NCBI RefSeq assembly: GCF_019218745.1
Contig: NZ_JAHUXA010000007.1
Span: 62,001 to 126,000, forward strand
From: Enterobacter sp. ENT03
GTDB taxonomy: Bacteria; Pseudomonadota; Gammaproteobacteria; Enterobacterales; Enterobacteriaceae
Length of the DNA stretch: 64,000 bases
Direction of reading: 5' to 3'
Shown: positions 33,228 through 45,624 of the stretch, in pieces
Numbering within the stretch: position 1 is the stretch's first letter
How the letters are laid out: every line of letters starts with the position of its first letter
Translations under genes and position numbers: made by a program
Notes under the pieces: generated by a model
What the model was told of the DNA's origin: nothing
The model's input: the letters and a program-made list of their open reading frames with translations, nothing else
Databases searched by the model: none

Positions 33228-34703
33228 TCAGATGAGACGAGTTTTGCGCAGGGCGAGGTAGTCCAGTACGCCGCCGTAAACGATGCCGCCTATGGCCAGC
33301 AGCGCTCCGCACTCAAGCAGTTGCAGCCCGAACGCCCAGTCGGTAAGGCCGGTCGCATTCAAAAGCAGAGTAATCAGCCAGCCAGCAATCAGCGCGCATC
33401 CTGTTGCGAGGATCCGTAATGCCAGTCGGTAGGCAGGAGCATATTGGGTACGCGGGATGAAACTGTCCGTTTGCTGAGTAAACTCCAGCGTCTGCTTACA
33501 CACCAGCAGCAGAAGCAATCCGGGAATGGCGGCAAAAACCGAGAACAGATAAAACGTTGGCCAGCCATGTGCCTCTACAAACCAACCGGCAATGGGACCT
33601 ACGTATACACGTCCGACCGCAGACAGCGCTGATAGCAGGGCAAACTGCGTGGCAGAGAAAGATTTGTTACACAGGGTCATCAACAGGGCGACAAACGCCG
33701 CCGTACCCATGCCGCCGCACAGGTTTTCAAAGAATACCGCCGCGGCCATGCTGTAGAGGTGTTTGTCGGTTACTGACAGCCACCAGTAACCGGCATTGGA
33801 GACTCCCTGTAGCACGCCAAAGATCAGCAGCGCGCGGAACAGCGTCAGGCGTTGCATCAGCACGCCGCCATATAACGCCCCGACAATGGTCGCGATCAGT
33901 CCCAGCGTTTTGTTCACCACGCCCACCTCACCGGCATCAAAGCCGACGCCACGGATGAGAAAAGTGGTGGTCAGGCTCATGGCAAACGCATCGCCCAGCT
34001 TATAAAGGACGATCAGCAGCAAAATCAACCAGGCGTTGTTGCGGCCAAAGAAATCACGTAGCGGCGCGACAACCGCCTGCTCAAGGGATTTCGGTACCGG
34101 GATAACATCACTGGGTTCCGGTGCCAGCAGGGTGGCGATGATGCAGGGGATCAGCAGGGCGGCCATCAGCCAGTACATGCCCTGCCAGCCAAGCCATTTA
34201 TCCGCCAGCCACAAGGCCAGCCCGCCGGAAACCAGCATGCCGAGCCGATAGCCCAGTACGCTGATAGCCGCACCCGCACCGCGTTCCTCTGCGGGCAATA
34301 CGTCGGTTTTCCAGGCGTCGAAGACAATGTCCTGGGAGGCCGAGCAAAATGCGATCACCACCGCCAGCGCCGCCATCCAGCGTAGCTGGCTGACCGGCTC
34401 CAGAAATCCCATCGCAGCAATCGCCACCAGCAGCAATATCTGTGTGGTCAGCAACCAACCGCGACGCCGCCCTAAAAATGACGGTGTATAGCGATCCATC
34501 ACCGGCGACCACAGGAACTTAAAGACGTAGGCCTGGCCGACCAGTGAAAAGAAACCAATGGTTTTCAGATCGATATTTTCGACGGTCATCCACGCCTGTA
34601 GCGTGCCTGACGTCAAGGCAAGCGGTAAACCGGAGGCGAAACCCAGGATTAGCAGGATTGCTGATTTTGGTTGCTGGAAAATGCGCAGGTAGTGATTTGA
34701 CAT
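33228..34703 (-). CDS. ampG: Muropeptide (anhydromuropeptide) permease AmpG
   Basis: 491 residues, full length, with about fourteen transmembrane helices. AmpG imports N-acetylglucosaminyl-anhydromuramyl peptides for peptidoglycan recycling; their cytoplasmic level also controls AmpR/ampC where present. LILGFASGLPLALTSGTLQAW at the N-terminus is characteristic. It lies 43 bases downstream of yajG and is probably co-transcribed with it. Confidence 0.97.
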   Translation of the reverse strand: MSNHYLRIFQQPKSAILLILGFASGLPLALTSGTLQAWMTVENIDLKTIGFFSLVGQAYVFKFLWSPVMDRYTPSFLGRRRGWLLTTQILLLVAIAAMGFLEPVSQLRWMAALAVVIAFCSASQDIVFDAWKTDVLPAEERGAGAAISVLGYRLGMLVSGGLALWLADKWLGWQGMYWLMAALLIPCIIATLLAPEPSDVIPVPKSLEQAVVAPLRDFFGRNNAWLILLLIVLYKLGDAFAMSLTTTFLIRGVGFDAGEVGVVNKTLGLIATIVGALYGGVLMQRLTLFRALLIFGVLQGVSNAGYWWLSVTDKHLYSMAAAVFFENLCGGMGTAAFVALLMTLCNKSFSATQFALLSALSAVGRVYVGPIAGWFVEAHGWPTFYLFSVFAAIPGLLLLLVCKQTLEFTQQTDSFIPRTQYAPAYRLALRILATGCALIAGWLITLLLNATGLTDWAFGLQLLECGALLAIGGIVYGGVLDYLALRKTRLI

Positions 34704-34746
34704 AAGAGGAGCGCTGACCCGACGGCTGCCGGGTCAGCGGACAGAA

Positions 34747-35325
34747 TTAACGCGCGTTCTGTTTGATGAATTCGTGGATGCTCACGTCCTGAGACATGTC
34801 CGCGATGGTATCGGTCAGTACGCTGTTTACCGCATTAGCAATGTTCTCGTTTTTAGCGGTGAACGCCCCTTCAACGGAGTAGCTTGCGCGATAGTTTTTG
34901 GTCATCTTGTTGCCGTTAGCCGCGGTGGCAATAATAGCAATATCGGCTTTGGTGGCGATGTTGTAGCGCACGTTACCCTGCGACACATCGGCATAAAGCT
35001 GATTCACGATGATCTGCAGGTTTACCGGACCGTTCGGGCCGACCATATAACCACGTGCGGTCATCTGTTTTTCCAGCACTTCCTGCAGCAGGAAACGTAA
35101 ATCGCGAGTTGCGGTCAGGGTGACTAGCTGATTGTCGCGCGTAACTTTCGCCAACGCCTGATCCTGACGTTGATCGGCACCGTTAATGCTAACGGTGACG
35201 CCCATCAAGCTGGGATCCTGCTGCGGGAGAGTAATTTTTGGTGAAACATCAATCGTATTTGGCGGAGTTGCGCAGCCTGCGAGCATAAACAGGGCGACCA
35301 ACGGGAAAAGCAGTTTTTTTAACAT
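34747..35325 (-). CDS. yajG: YajG-family lipoprotein
   Basis: 192 residues with lipobox MLAGC (Cys18); Ala at +2 suggests outer-membrane location. The mature protein has a beta-alpha fold with conserved LPQQDPSLMGVTVSINGADQR. E. coli YajG is a lipoprotein of unknown function. It is immediately upstream of ampG on the same strand, hinting at a link with envelope recycling, but only by context. Confidence 0.94.
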   Translation of the reverse strand: MLKKLLFPLVALFMLAGCATPPNTIDVSPKITLPQQDPSLMGVTVSINGADQRQDQALAKVTRDNQLVTLTATRDLRFLLQEVLEKQMTARGYMVGPNGPVNLQIIVNQLYADVSQGNVRYNIATKADIAIIATAANGNKMTKNYRASYSVEGAFTAKNENIANAVNSVLTDTIADMSQDVSIHEFIKQNAR

Positions 35326-35631
35326 GTCGGGGGCTCTCGGAAGATCGGATGCTTATTAAGAGAATAATTCTCGCCATCATAACATTGCCAACAGCGGCGG
35401 CAACCAGGGAACGCATGTAAATTCATCGCCTTGTCTGTTTTCTGACCATTCATACGTTTTCTGCGCGTCAAACTTGGCCTTGAGGGTTACCTTGCCTGAT
35501 TGATTAATACCTTTGAATGAGAAAAGCGCGCAAAAGCTAAATATTTGTTTTTTTGATGTTATGAAAGTGGTAAAAGCGGCTAACATTTAAAGGGAAGGGT
35601 GAGCTCTGATCGTCGTCGGAGGAATAAAATC
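35326..35631. other. yajG-bolA divergent intergenic region
   Basis: 306 bases between divergent starts. The half nearest bolA contains a stationary-phase-type promoter (reported separately). The other half, next to yajG, contains the short inverted repeat AGAATAATTCT near 35,360, overlapping the likely yajG promoter zone. No convincing gene is seen; a 69-codon open frame on the minus strand lacks family resemblance. Confidence 0.5.
35577..35586 (+). promoter_or_regulatory. Probable sigma-S/gearbox -10 region of bolA
   Basis: CGGCTAACAT lies about 46 bases before the bolA ATG. It resembles the gearbox -10 (CGGCAAGTA) described for E. coli bolA, and also reads as a sigma-S type -10 (C followed by TAACAT). 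Confidence 0.55.
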
Positions 35632-35949
35632 ATGATGATGCGTGACCAAATCGAATCAAAATTAAGCGCCGCGTTTGAACCCGCGTTTCTCGAAGTTGTT
35701 GATGAAAGCTATCGTCACAATGTACCGGCCGGTTCAGAAAGCCATTTCAAAGTCGTTCTGGTAAGTGATCGCTTTGCAGGCGAGCGTTTCCTGACGCGCC
35801 ATCGTATGATTTACAGTACGTTAGCGGAAGAACTGGCAGGTTCCGTACATGCGTTAGCTCTGCATACTTACACTATAAAAGAGTGGGAAGGATTACAGGA
35901 TACCGTGCTGGCATCACCACCATGCCGGGGGGCAGGCACCATCGCCTGA
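35632..35949 (+). CDS. bolA: Transcriptional regulator/iron-sulfur partner BolA
   Basis: 105 residues from [15 protein letters not shown], the E. coli length; GGAGGAATAAA precedes the ATG. BolA is a small KH-like-fold protein that affects cell shape and envelope genes in stationary phase and forms Fe-S heterodimers with monothiol glutaredoxins. The conserved [20 protein letters not shown] and HRMIYSTL segments are intact. Monocistronic, upstream of tig. Confidence 0.96.
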   Translation: MMMRDQIESKLSAAFEPAFLEVVDESYRHNVPAGSESHFKVVLVSDRFAGERFLTRHRMIYSTLAEELAGSVHALALHTYTIKEWEGLQDTVLASPPCRGAGTIA

Positions 35950-36005
35950 TAAATCGTATTTGCAACCGCTGGAACTTTTCCAGTATGTTGCGTACAGAAT
36001 ATGTG

Positions 36006-36032
36006 AAAACGGCCTGCGGGCCGTTTTGTTTT
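36006..36032 (+). terminator. Terminator after bolA
   Basis: AAAACGGCC-TGCG-GGCCGTTTT followed by GTTTTG; strong 9-base hairpin 56 bases beyond the bolA stop. Confidence 0.82.
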
Positions 36033-36120
36033 GCCTGAGTTTTGTTCGGTTTGCGCCAAATTCAGACAAAAATTAGCCGGGAATTGTGAAAAATGCCGAT
36101 CTGGTACGCAATAACCGTTC

Positions 36121-36149
36121 TCGACTCATAAAAGTGATGCCGCTATAAT
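36121..36149 (+). promoter_or_regulatory. Candidate sigma-70 promoter of tig
   Basis: TCGACT and a perfect TATAAT (36144-36149) separated by 17 bases, about 150 bases before the tig ATG. Confidence 0.55.
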
Positions 36150-36288
36150 GCTGCGTCTTATTTTTCGGAATGTCTTCGGGATGATTCTGGTGACAGGGAA
36201 TGTATATCTGATTCAAGAGAACATCCCGGTACTGTGAAGCCAAACTTACACGAGCTTCCAGAGTTGACCGAGCACTGTGATTTTTTGA

Positions 36289-37596
<1,308 letters not shown>

Positions 37597-37625
37597 GTTT
37601 CGCCATTACGTACTACATCTGACCA

Positions 37626-37659
37626 CAAAGCCCGTCACTTCACTGTGCCGGGCTTTTTT
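37626..37659 (+). terminator. Terminator after tig
   Basis: AAAGCCCG and CGGGCTTT arms around a 14-base loop followed by T-run, 30 bases after the tig stop. Confidence 0.85.
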
Positions 37660-37731
37660 ATCATCCTGACTTTTTAGGATGAGTGCTAAAAGCGCGTTTC
37701 AGTGTTAGCGTTAAGCCAAAAGCTTGTTATG

Positions 37732-37758
37732 CTTGAAATAAGGCGTAGCCATCCCCAT
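37732..37758 (+). promoter_or_regulatory. Sigma-32 heat-shock promoter of clpPX
   Basis: CTTGAAA (37732-37738), a 14-base spacer and CCCCAT (37753-37758) match the sigma-32 consensus CTTGAAA-N11-16-CCCCATnT closely. It lies about 120 bases upstream of clpP, which is a heat-shock gene in E. coli. Confidence 0.87.
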
Positions 37759-37880
37759 TACAGGGAGACTGACAGAAGTGTTCTTGCTGAATATCCGTCC
37801 AGGGCGGTCGTAGTCAGACCAGTCATACTCAAGTAGAATCGGTCCAGCAGGTTTATTTATTTTTTATCCAGGAGACGGAC

Positions 37881-38504
37881 ATGTCATACAGCGGCGAACG
37901 AGATAACTTTGCACCCCATATGGCGCTGGTGCCAATGGTCATTGAACAGACCTCGCGCGGTGAGCGTTCTTTTGATATCTACTCCCGTCTTCTTAAGGAA
38001 CGTGTCATTTTCATGACCGGCCAGGTCGAAGACCACATGGCTAATCTGATTGTGGCGCAGATGCTGTTTCTGGAAGCGGAAAACCCGGAAAAAGACATTT
38101 ACCTGTATATTAACTCTCCAGGTGGTGTGATCACTGCCGGGATGTCGATTTACGACACCATGCAATTTATCAAGCCGGACGTCAGCACCATTTGTATGGG
38201 ACAGGCTGCCTCTATGGGCGCATTCCTGCTGACTGCGGGCGCCAAAGGCAAGCGTTTCTGCCTGCCGAATTCGCGCGTCATGATTCACCAACCGCTGGGT
38301 GGCTATCAGGGCCAGGCCACGGACATTGAAATTCACGCGCGTGAAATCCTGAAAGTTAAAGGGCGCATGAATGAACTTATGGCGCACCATACGGGTCAAT
38401 CTTTAGAACAAATCGAACGTGATACTGAACGTGACCGCTTCCTCTCTGCTCCGGAAGCAGTCGAGTACGGTCTGGTCGATTCGATTTTGACCCATCGTAA
38501 TTAA
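37881..38504 (+). CDS. clpP: ATP-dependent Clp protease proteolytic subunit ClpP
   Basis: 207 residues including the ~14-residue propeptide (cleaved before ALVPMV). Tetradecameric serine protease: catalytic Ser111 in [11 protein letters not shown] and His136 in [10 protein letters not shown] are visible, with the catalytic Asp further on. GGAG lies upstream of the start. It works with ClpX (next gene, 124 bases downstream) or ClpA to degrade tagged and regulatory proteins. Confidence 0.98.
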   Translation: MSYSGERDNFAPHMALVPMVIEQTSRGERSFDIYSRLLKERVIFMTGQVEDHMANLIVAQMLFLEAENPEKDIYLYINSPGGVITAGMSIYDTMQFIKPDVSTICMGQAASMGAFLLTAGAKGKRFCLPNSRVMIHQPLGGYQGQATDIEIHAREILKVKGRMNELMAHHTGQSLEQIERDTERDRFLSAPEAVEYGLVDSILTHRN

Positions 38505-38628
38505 TGCTCAGGCCAGACGTGTACCGCTATAATCATTAAGAGCGGCACCCTGCAGGTAGCGTCCTGCGCCTGGATTGGCATTTGCGTCGTCGTGTGCGGC
38601 ACAAAGAACAGAAAAGAGGTTTTTACTC

Positions 38629-39903
38629 ATGACAGATAAACGCAAAGATGGTTCGGGCAAACTGTTGTATTGCTCTTTTTGCGGCAAAAGCCAGCATGAA
38701 GTGCGCAAGCTGATTGCCGGGCCGTCCGTGTATATCTGCGACGAATGTGTTGATCTGTGTAATGACATCATTCGCGAAGAGATCAAAGAAGTTGCGCCGC
38801 ATCGCGAGCGTAGCGCGCTGCCGACGCCGCATGAAATCCGTCACCATCTGGATGATTATGTCATTGGTCAGGAACAGGCCAAAAAAGTGCTGGCCGTAGC
38901 GGTTTACAACCACTACAAACGTCTGCGTAACGGTGATACGAGCAACGGTGTTGAGCTTGGCAAAAGTAACATTCTGCTGATCGGCCCAACCGGTTCCGGT
39001 AAAACGCTGCTGGCCGAAACGCTGGCACGCCTGCTGGATGTGCCGTTCACCATGGCGGATGCTACCACCCTAACCGAAGCTGGCTACGTGGGTGAAGATG
39101 TGGAAAACATCATCCAGAAGCTGCTGCAAAAATGCGACTACGACGTGCAAAAAGCGCAGCGCGGCATCGTCTATATCGATGAAATCGACAAGATTTCTCG
39201 TAAATCTGATAACCCGTCCATCACCCGTGACGTTTCCGGTGAAGGCGTGCAGCAGGCGCTGTTGAAACTGATTGAAGGCACTGTTGCTGCTGTTCCGCCG
39301 CAGGGTGGACGCAAGCATCCGCAGCAGGAGTTCCTGCAGGTTGATACCTCCAAGATCCTCTTTATCTGTGGCGGCGCGTTTGCAGGCCTCGATAAAGTGA
39401 TCTCCCATCGTGTAGAAACCGGCTCCGGCATTGGTTTTGGCGCGACGGTAAAAGGGAAATCTGAAAAACCGCAGGAAGGCGAACTGCTGGCCCAGGTGGA
39501 GCCGGAAGATCTGATCAAATTCGGTCTGATCCCTGAATTCATCGGTCGTCTGCCGGTTGTTGCCACGCTGAACGAACTGAGCGAAGACGCACTGATCCAG
39601 ATCCTGAAAGAACCGAAAAACGCCCTGACCAAGCAGTATCAGGCGCTGTTTAATCTGGAAGGGGTGGATCTTGAATTCCGCGACGAAGCGCTGGATGCCA
39701 TCGCCAAGAAAGCGATGGCGCGTAAAACCGGTGCACGTGGCCTGCGTTCTATCGTTGAAGCCGCGCTGCTCGACACCATGTACGATTTGCCGTCCATGGA
39801 AGATGTCGAGAAAGTGGTCATCGATGAGTCCGTCATTCAGGGTCAATCCAAACCAATGCTGATGTATGGCAAACCGGAAGCGCAGCAAGCTTCTGGTGAA
39901 TAA
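38629..39903 (+). CDS. clpX: Clp protease ATP-binding subunit ClpX
   Basis: 424 residues from [10 protein letters not shown]. An N-terminal zinc-binding domain has Cys15/Cys18 and a second pair in [10 protein letters not shown]; the AAA+ core has Walker A GPTGSGKT and Walker [21 protein letters not shown] contains the IGF loop that docks into ClpP. It unfolds ssrA-tagged and other substrates for ClpP. An in-frame ATG 54 bases upstream (38575) would extend the N-terminus unlike the family. Confidence 0.98.
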   Translation: MTDKRKDGSGKLLYCSFCGKSQHEVRKLIAGPSVYICDECVDLCNDIIREEIKEVAPHRERSALPTPHEIRHHLDDYVIGQEQAKKVLAVAVYNHYKRLRNGDTSNGVELGKSNILLIGPTGSGKTLLAETLARLLDVPFTMADATTLTEAGYVGEDVENIIQKLLQKCDYDVQKAQRGIVYIDEIDKISRKSDNPSITRDVSGEGVQQALLKLIEGTVAAVPPQGGRKHPQQEFLQVDTSKILFICGGAFAGLDKVISHRVETGSGIGFGATVKGKSEKPQEGELLAQVEPEDLIKFGLIPEFIGRLPVVATLNELSEDALIQILKEPKNALTKQYQALFNLEGVDLEFRDEALDAIAKKAMARKTGARGLRSIVEAALLDTMYDLPSMEDVEKVVIDESVIQGQSKPMLMYGKPEAQQASGE

Positions 39904-39929
39904 ATCGCCAAAACATACAGTCAGTTAAT

Positions 39930-39964
39930 AAAAAAGGGGGGATTTTATCTCCCCTTTTATTTTT
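39930..39964 (+). terminator. Terminator after clpX
   Basis: AAAAGGGGGGA-TTTTA-TCTCCCCTTTTATTTTT; 10-11-base arms with T-rich tail 27 bases after the clpX stop. Confidence 0.82.
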
Positions 39965-39977
39965 CCTGTTCCCCGAC

Positions 39978-40005
39978 GTTGAATGTCCGGGAAACATCCC
40001 CATAT
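39978..40005 (+). promoter_or_regulatory. Sigma-32 heat-shock promoter of lon
   Basis: GTTGAA (39978-39983), a 14-base spacer and CCCCATAT (39998-40005), closely matching the known E. coli lon heat-shock promoter, about 82 bases before the lon start. Confidence 0.87.
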
Positions 40006-40087
40006 ACTGACATACATGTTAATGGTTGCGTGAAGCACAGTCATGCCACCTGATTACCTGGCGGACACTAAACTAAGAGAGAGCTCT

Positions 40088-42442
40088 ATGAATCCTGAGC
40101 GTTCTGAACGCATTGAAATCCCCGTATTGCCGCTGCGCGATGTGGTGGTTTATCCGCACATGGTCATACCCTTATTTGTAGGGCGGGAAAAATCTATCCG
40201 TTGCCTTGAAGCCGCCATGGATCATGATAAAAAAATCATGCTGGTCGCGCAGAAAGAAGCGTCAACGGATGAGCCGGGTGTAAATGATCTTTTCACCGTC
40301 GGGACCGTGGCCTCTATTTTGCAGATGCTCAAACTGCCGGACGGCACCGTAAAAGTGCTGGTCGAAGGTTTGCAGCGCGCGCGCATTTCAGCGCTGTCTG
40401 ACGACGGGGAACACTTCTCCGCGAAAGCGGAGTACCTGGAATCGCCGGCCATTGACGAGCGCGAGCAGGAAGTGCTGGTACGCACGGCCATCAGCCAGTT
40501 CGAAGGCTATATCAAGCTCAACAAAAAAATCCCACCGGAAGTGCTGACGTCGCTGAACAGCATCGACGATCCTGCACGTCTGGCTGATACCATCGCCGCG
40601 CATATGCCGCTGAAACTCGCGGACAAACAGTCCGTATTAGAGATGTCCGACGTGAACGAACGTCTGGAATATCTGATGGCGATGATGGAATCGGAAATCG
40701 ATCTGCTGCAGGTTGAGAAGCGCATTCGTAACCGCGTGAAAAAGCAGATGGAGAAATCCCAGCGCGAGTACTATCTGAACGAGCAAATGAAAGCCATTCA
40801 GAAAGAACTCGGCGAAATGGACGACGCGCCGGACGAAAACGAAGCGCTGAAGCGTAAGATCGACGCGGCGAAAATGCCGAAAGAGGCAAAAGAGAAAGCC
40901 GAAGCAGAACTGCAGAAGCTGAAAATGATGTCTCCGATGTCGGCTGAAGCGACCGTGGTACGTGGCTACATCGAGTGGATGATCCAGGTACCGTGGAACG
41001 CGCGTAGCAAGGTGAAGAAAGACCTGCGTCAGGCGCAGGAAATCCTTGATAGAGACCACTACGGTCTGGAACGCGTGAAAGACCGCATTCTTGAATACCT
41101 TGCGGTGCAGAGCCGTGTGAACAAGCTGAAAGGGCCGATCCTGTGCCTGGTCGGGCCGCCGGGGGTGGGTAAAACCTCTCTGGGTCAGTCTATCGCGCAG
41201 GCCACCGGACGCAAATATGTGCGTATGGCGCTGGGCGGCGTGCGTGACGAAGCGGAAATCCGCGGGCACCGTCGCACCTATATCGGTTCTATGCCGGGCA
41301 AACTGATCCAGAAAATGGCGAAAGTGGGCGTTAAAAACCCGCTGTTCCTGCTTGATGAGATCGACAAAATGTCCTCGGACATGCGTGGCGATCCGGCATC
41401 GGCTCTGCTTGAAGTGCTGGATCCGGAACAGAACGTTGCGTTCAGCGATCACTACCTGGAAGTCGATTACGATCTGAGCGATGTAATGTTTGTCGCCACT
41501 TCCAACTCGATGAACATTCCGGCACCGCTGCTGGATCGTATGGAAGTGATCCGTCTTTCCGGTTACACCGAAGACGAAAAACTGAACATCGCGAAGCGTC
41601 ACCTGCTGTCGAAGCAGATTGAGCGTAACGCACTGAAACCGGGCGAAATCACTGTTGATGACAGTGCAATCATCGGCATTATCCGTTACTACACCCGTGA
41701 AGCGGGCGTGCGTAGCCTGGAGCGTGAAATCTCCAAGCTGTGCCGTAAAGCAGTGAAGCAACTGCTGCTGGATAAATCCGTGAAGCATATCCACATCACC
41801 GGCGATAACCTGCACGAGTTCCTGGGCGTACAACGTTTCGACTATGGTCGTGCCGATGATGAAAACCGTGTCGGCCAGGTGACCGGTCTGGCGTGGACGG
41901 AAGTGGGTGGCGATCTGCTGACCATTGAAACCGCCTGCGTGCCGGGCAAAGGTAAGCTGACCTACACCGGCTCTCTGGGTGAAGTAATGCAGGAATCTAT
42001 TCAGGCAGCGCTGACCGTGGTGCGTGCACGCGCAGAAAAACTGGGCATCAACCCGGATTTCTACGAGAAACGCGACATCCACGTGCACGTACCTGAAGGG
42101 GCGACCCCGAAAGACGGTCCGAGCGCCGGTATCGCTATGTGTACCGCGCTGGTCTCCTGTCTGACCGGTAACCCGGTTCGCGCTGATGTGGCGATGACCG
42201 GTGAAATCACCCTGCGTGGTCTGGTTCTGCCGATCGGCGGTCTGAAAGAAAAACTGCTGGCGGCACACCGCGGCGGCATCAAAACCGTGCTGATCCCGGA
42301 CGAAAATAAACGCGATCTGGAAGATATTCCGGACAACGTGATTGCCGATCTGAAGATCCACCCGGTGAAGCGCATTGAGGAAGTTCTGACTCTTGCCCTG
42401 CAAAATGAGCCGTCAGGCATGCAGGTCGTTAGCGCAAAATAG
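40088..42442 (+). CDS. lon: ATP-dependent protease Lon
   Basis: 784 residues from [18 protein letters not shown], the standard length; GAGAGAGCTCT precedes the ATG. N-terminal substrate-binding domain (~1-300 with long helices), AAA+ domain with Walker [10 protein letters not shown] (~356) and Walker [12 protein letters not shown], and a C-terminal serine-lysine protease domain with [11 protein letters not shown] (catalytic Ser near 679). It degrades misfolded and regulatory proteins such as SulA and RcsA. An earlier in-frame ATG at 40043 is not supported. Confidence 0.98.
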   Translation: MNPERSERIEIPVLPLRDVVVYPHMVIPLFVGREKSIRCLEAAMDHDKKIMLVAQKEASTDEPGVNDLFTVGTVASILQMLKLPDGTVKVLVEGLQRARISALSDDGEHFSAKAEYLESPAIDEREQEVLVRTAISQFEGYIKLNKKIPPEVLTSLNSIDDPARLADTIAAHMPLKLADKQSVLEMSDVNERLEYLMAMMESEIDLLQVEKRIRNRVKKQMEKSQREYYLNEQMKAIQKELGEMDDAPDENEALKRKIDAAKMPKEAKEKAEAELQKLKMMSPMSAEATVVRGYIEWMIQVPWNARSKVKKDLRQAQEILDRDHYGLERVKDRILEYLAVQSRVNKLKGPILCLVGPPGVGKTSLGQSIAQATGRKYVRMALGGVRDEAEIRGHRRTYIGSMPGKLIQKMAKVGVKNPLFLLDEIDKMSSDMRGDPASALLEVLDPEQNVAFSDHYLEVDYDLSDVMFVATSNSMNIPAPLLDRMEVIRLSGYTEDEKLNIAKRHLLSKQIERNALKPGEITVDDSAIIGIIRYYTREAGVRSLEREISKLCRKAVKQLLLDKSVKHIHITGDNLHEFLGVQRFDYGRADDENRVGQVTGLAWTEVGGDLLTIETACVPGKGKLTYTGSLGEVMQESIQAALTVVRARAEKLGINPDFYEKRDIHVHVPEGATPKDGPSAGIAMCTALVSCLTGNPVRADVAMTGEITLRGLVLPIGGLKEKLLAAHRGGIKTVLIPDENKRDLEDIPDNVIADLKIHPVKRIEEVLTLALQNEPSGMQVVSAK

Positions 42443-42472
42443 TGACCTCGCGCAAAGAGCACTAAGAAAAAC

Positions 42473-42511
42473 AAGGCTGGCAGCGCATTTCGGACTTGCC
42501 AGCCTTTTTTT
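42473..42511 (+). terminator. Terminator after lon
   Basis: AAGGCTGGCA and TGCCAGCCTT, perfect 10-base arms with a 14-base loop, followed by a T-run. Confidence 0.88.
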
Positions 42512-42652
42512 GTATAGCTAATTTAGATTGCTGCCTGGATGTGTCATCATCAACTGATGTTGTAAGGGCATGACAGGCCTGATATAACTGCTGCGCGGTC
42601 GCTCTGTGAAGGATTCAGGTGCGATATAAATTATAAAGAGAGGAAGAGAAGA

Positions 42653-42925
42653 GTGAATAAATCTCAACTGATAGACAAAATTGCTGCAGGGGCTGATATC
42701 TCTAAAGCTGCGGCTGGACGTGCGTTAGATGCTTTAATTGCTTCTGTTACTGAATCTCTGCAGGCAGGAGACGACGTGGCACTGGTAGGTTTTGGTACTT
42801 TTGCTGTTAAAGAGCGTGCTGCCCGTACTGGTCGCAACCCGCAAACAGGCAAAGAGATCACCATCGCCGCCGCGAAAGTTCCGGGTTTCCGCGCAGGTAA
42901 AGCGCTGAAAGACGCGGTAAACTAA
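42653..42925 (+). CDS. hupB: DNA-binding protein HU-beta
   Basis: 90 residues, GTG start after AGAGGAAGAG. Nucleoid-associated protein that bends DNA without sequence specificity as HU dimers. The beta-arm segment RTGRNPQTG contains the intercalating Pro. Own terminator downstream; monocistronic between lon and ppiD as in E. coli. Confidence 0.98.
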   Translation: MNKSQLIDKIAAGADISKAAAGRALDALIASVTESLQAGDDVALVGFGTFAVKERAARTGRNPQTGKEITIAAAKVPGFRAGKALKDAVN

Positions 42926-42957
42926 GCGCGATCTCCTAAGGGATTGTGACAAAGTAC

Positions 42958-42987
42958 AAGGGCGCATCAACCGATGTGCCTTTTTTA
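42958..42987 (+). terminator. Terminator after hupB
   Basis: AAGGGCGCATC and GATGTGCCTT arms (one G-U pair) with T-run, 33 bases after the hupB stop. Confidence 0.8.
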
Positions 42988-43127
42988 TTTGTAATTGCCC
43001 AATTAATCGGCCCTGATGGGCTGACATTTACCCCGGTTTCTTGTCACAATACGGGTTTGCGCGCGGCGGCAGGATAAGCAGTGTTGCGTGGGGCCTCAAG
43101 TCATCTACAGCGGAGTGTTGCTACACC

Positions 43128-45002
43128 ATGATGGACAATTTACGCACGGCGGCTAATAGCGTTGTGATCAAAATCATTTTCGGGATCATTATCGTGTCGT
43201 TCATTCTGACCGGCGTGAGTGGTTATCTGATTGGCGGCAGTGATAATTATGCCGCAAAAGTGAATGGCCAGGAAATTGGTCGCGGACAATTCGAAAATGC
43301 CGTTGCCGGTGAACGTAACCGTATGCAGCAACAGCTGGGAGAGCAGTTCTCCGAACTGGCCTCGAACGAAAATTACATGAAAACCATGCGTCAGCAGGTG
43401 CTGGATCGTCTTATCGACGAAGCGCTGCTGGACCAGTATGCCCGCCATCTTGGCCTTGGCATCAGCGATGAGCAGGTGAAGAACGCGATTTTCGCCACCA
43501 AAGCTTTCCAGAATAACGGCACTTTTGACAATACCCGCTATAACGCGCTGGTGAATCAGATGGGCATGACTGCCGATCAGTATGCGCAAGCCCTGCGTAA
43601 TCAGATGGTGTCTCAGCAGCTGATCAACGCCATTGCTGGTACCGATTTCATGCTGAAAGGCGAAACCGATGAACTGGCGACCCTGGTCGCGCAACAACGT
43701 GTCGTGCGCGAAGCGACTATCGATGTCAATGCGCTGGCCGCGAAGCAGACGGTGACCGAGCAGGAAATCACCAGCTACTACGAGCAGAACAAAAACAACT
43801 TCATGTCGCCGGAACAATTCCGCGTCAGCTACATTAAGCTCGATGCCGCCAACATGCAGCAGAATGTGAGCGATGCCGACATTCAGTCGTACTACGATCA
43901 GCATCAGGATCAGTTCACCCAGCCGCAGCGTAACCGCTACAGCGTTATCCAGACCAAAACTGAAAACGAGGCGAAAGCCGTTCTCGAAGCACTAAATAAA
44001 GGCGCAGACTTCGCCCAACTGGCGAAAGAGAAATCCTCCGACATCATCTCTGCCCGTAACGGCGGCGATATGGGATGGCTGGAAGCGTCTACTACACCGG
44101 ATGAACTCAAAAACGCCGGTCTGAAAGAAAAAGGCCAGCTGTCTGGCGTGATCAAATCCAGCGTCGGTTTCCTGGTGGTGCGTCTTGATGACGTTGAACC
44201 GGCGAAAGTGAAACCGCTGGCTGACGTTCGTGACGAACTGGCTGCAAAAGTGAAGCAGGAAAAAGGCCTTGATGCCTTCTATGCGTTACAGCAGAAAGTG
44301 AGCGAAGCGGCGAGCAATGACAACGTCTCCCTTACCGGTGCTGAACAGGCCGCAGGCGTGAAAGCCGTGGAAACCGGCTGGTTTGGTCGTAACAACCTGC
44401 CGGAAGAGCTGAACTTCAAACCGGTTGCTGATGCCATCTTCAATGGTGGTCTGGTAGGCGAAAACGGCACGCCGGGCAGCAACTCTGACATCATCACCGT
44501 TGATGGCGATCGTGCGTTCGTGATCCGCGTGAGCGAGCACAAGCCGGAGGCCGTGAAATCACTGGATGAAGTGAAAGCCCAGGTCACCGACATCGTTAAG
44601 CACACCAAAGCGCAGCAGCAGGCCAAACTGGATGCTGACAAACTGCTGGCGGCCCTGAAAACCGGTAAAGGTGACGAGGCGCTGAAAACGGCAGGTCTGA
44701 GCTTCGGCGAAGCGAAAACGCTGTCCCGTACCGGTCAGGATCCGCTGAGCCAGGCAGCCTTTACGCTGCCACTGCCTGCAAAAGATAAACCGTCTTACGG
44801 CGTTGCTAATGACATGCAGGGCAATGTGGTGCTGCTGGCGCTGGATGAAGTGAAAGCGGGTACCATGCCGGAAGAGCAGAAAAAAGCGATGGTGCAGGGT
44901 ATCACCCAGAACAACGCACAAATCGCCTTTGAAGCGCTGATGACCAATCTGCGCAAAGAAGCAAAAATCAAAACGGGTAGCATCGTGGATCCTCAGCAAT
45001 AA
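43128..45002 (+). CDS. ppiD: Periplasmic chaperone/PPIase-like PpiD
   Basis: 624 residues from MMDNLRTAANS, close to the 623 of E. coli. A single N-terminal transmembrane anchor (~16-34, IIFGIIIVSFILTGVSG) precedes a SurA-like chaperone region, one parvulin domain (~266-356, SVIQTKTENEAKAVL ... GGDMGWL ... VGFLVVRLDDV) and a second degenerate one. It sits at the SecYEG exit and helps fold exported proteins. An in-frame start at 43041 would precede the membrane signal by 29 residues and is not used. Confidence 0.95.
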   Translation: MMDNLRTAANSVVIKIIFGIIIVSFILTGVSGYLIGGSDNYAAKVNGQEIGRGQFENAVAGERNRMQQQLGEQFSELASNENYMKTMRQQVLDRLIDEALLDQYARHLGLGISDEQVKNAIFATKAFQNNGTFDNTRYNALVNQMGMTADQYAQALRNQMVSQQLINAIAGTDFMLKGETDELATLVAQQRVVREATIDVNALAAKQTVTEQEITSYYEQNKNNFMSPEQFRVSYIKLDAANMQQNVSDADIQSYYDQHQDQFTQPQRNRYSVIQTKTENEAKAVLEALNKGADFAQLAKEKSSDIISARNGGDMGWLEASTTPDELKNAGLKEKGQLSGVIKSSVGFLVVRLDDVEPAKVKPLADVRDELAAKVKQEKGLDAFYALQQKVSEAASNDNVSLTGAEQAAGVKAVETGWFGRNNLPEELNFKPVADAIFNGGLVGENGTPGSNSDIITVDGDRAFVIRVSEHKPEAVKSLDEVKAQVTDIVKHTKAQQQAKLDADKLLAALKTGKGDEALKTAGLSFGEAKTLSRTGQDPLSQAAFTLPLPAKDKPSYGVANDMQGNVVLLALDEVKAGTMPEEQKKAMVQGITQNNAQIAFEALMTNLRKEAKIKTGSIVDPQQ

Positions 45003-45042
45003 CGAGGCGCCTCGCAGCTTTATGTAACCCACTGCAATATTT

Positions 45043-45065
45043 AAAGGCCGCTTTCGCGGCCTTTT
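45043..45065 (+). terminator. Terminator after ppiD
   Basis: AAAGGCCGC-TTTC-GCGGCCTTTT, perfect 9-base arms, 40 bases beyond the ppiD stop. Confidence 0.82.
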
Positions 45066-45099
45066 CCATTTCTGCACGTTGCTGTTTGCACCCTGTTAG

Positions 45100-45528
<429 letters not shown>

Positions 45529-45624
45529 ATTTTGGGGTTGCGGAGTCGCTAAATTTTGCCAGGATAAAGAGGTCATACCAGTGATGGCCTCTGTTCCTAT
45601 AACAAAATAAAAGGTTAAAGCGCT

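Noticed and set aside
40637-42403. 588-codon open frame antisense to lon
   Set aside because: It lies wholly inside lon on the other strand, has no recognisable domain or ribosome site, and is explained by lon codon usage.
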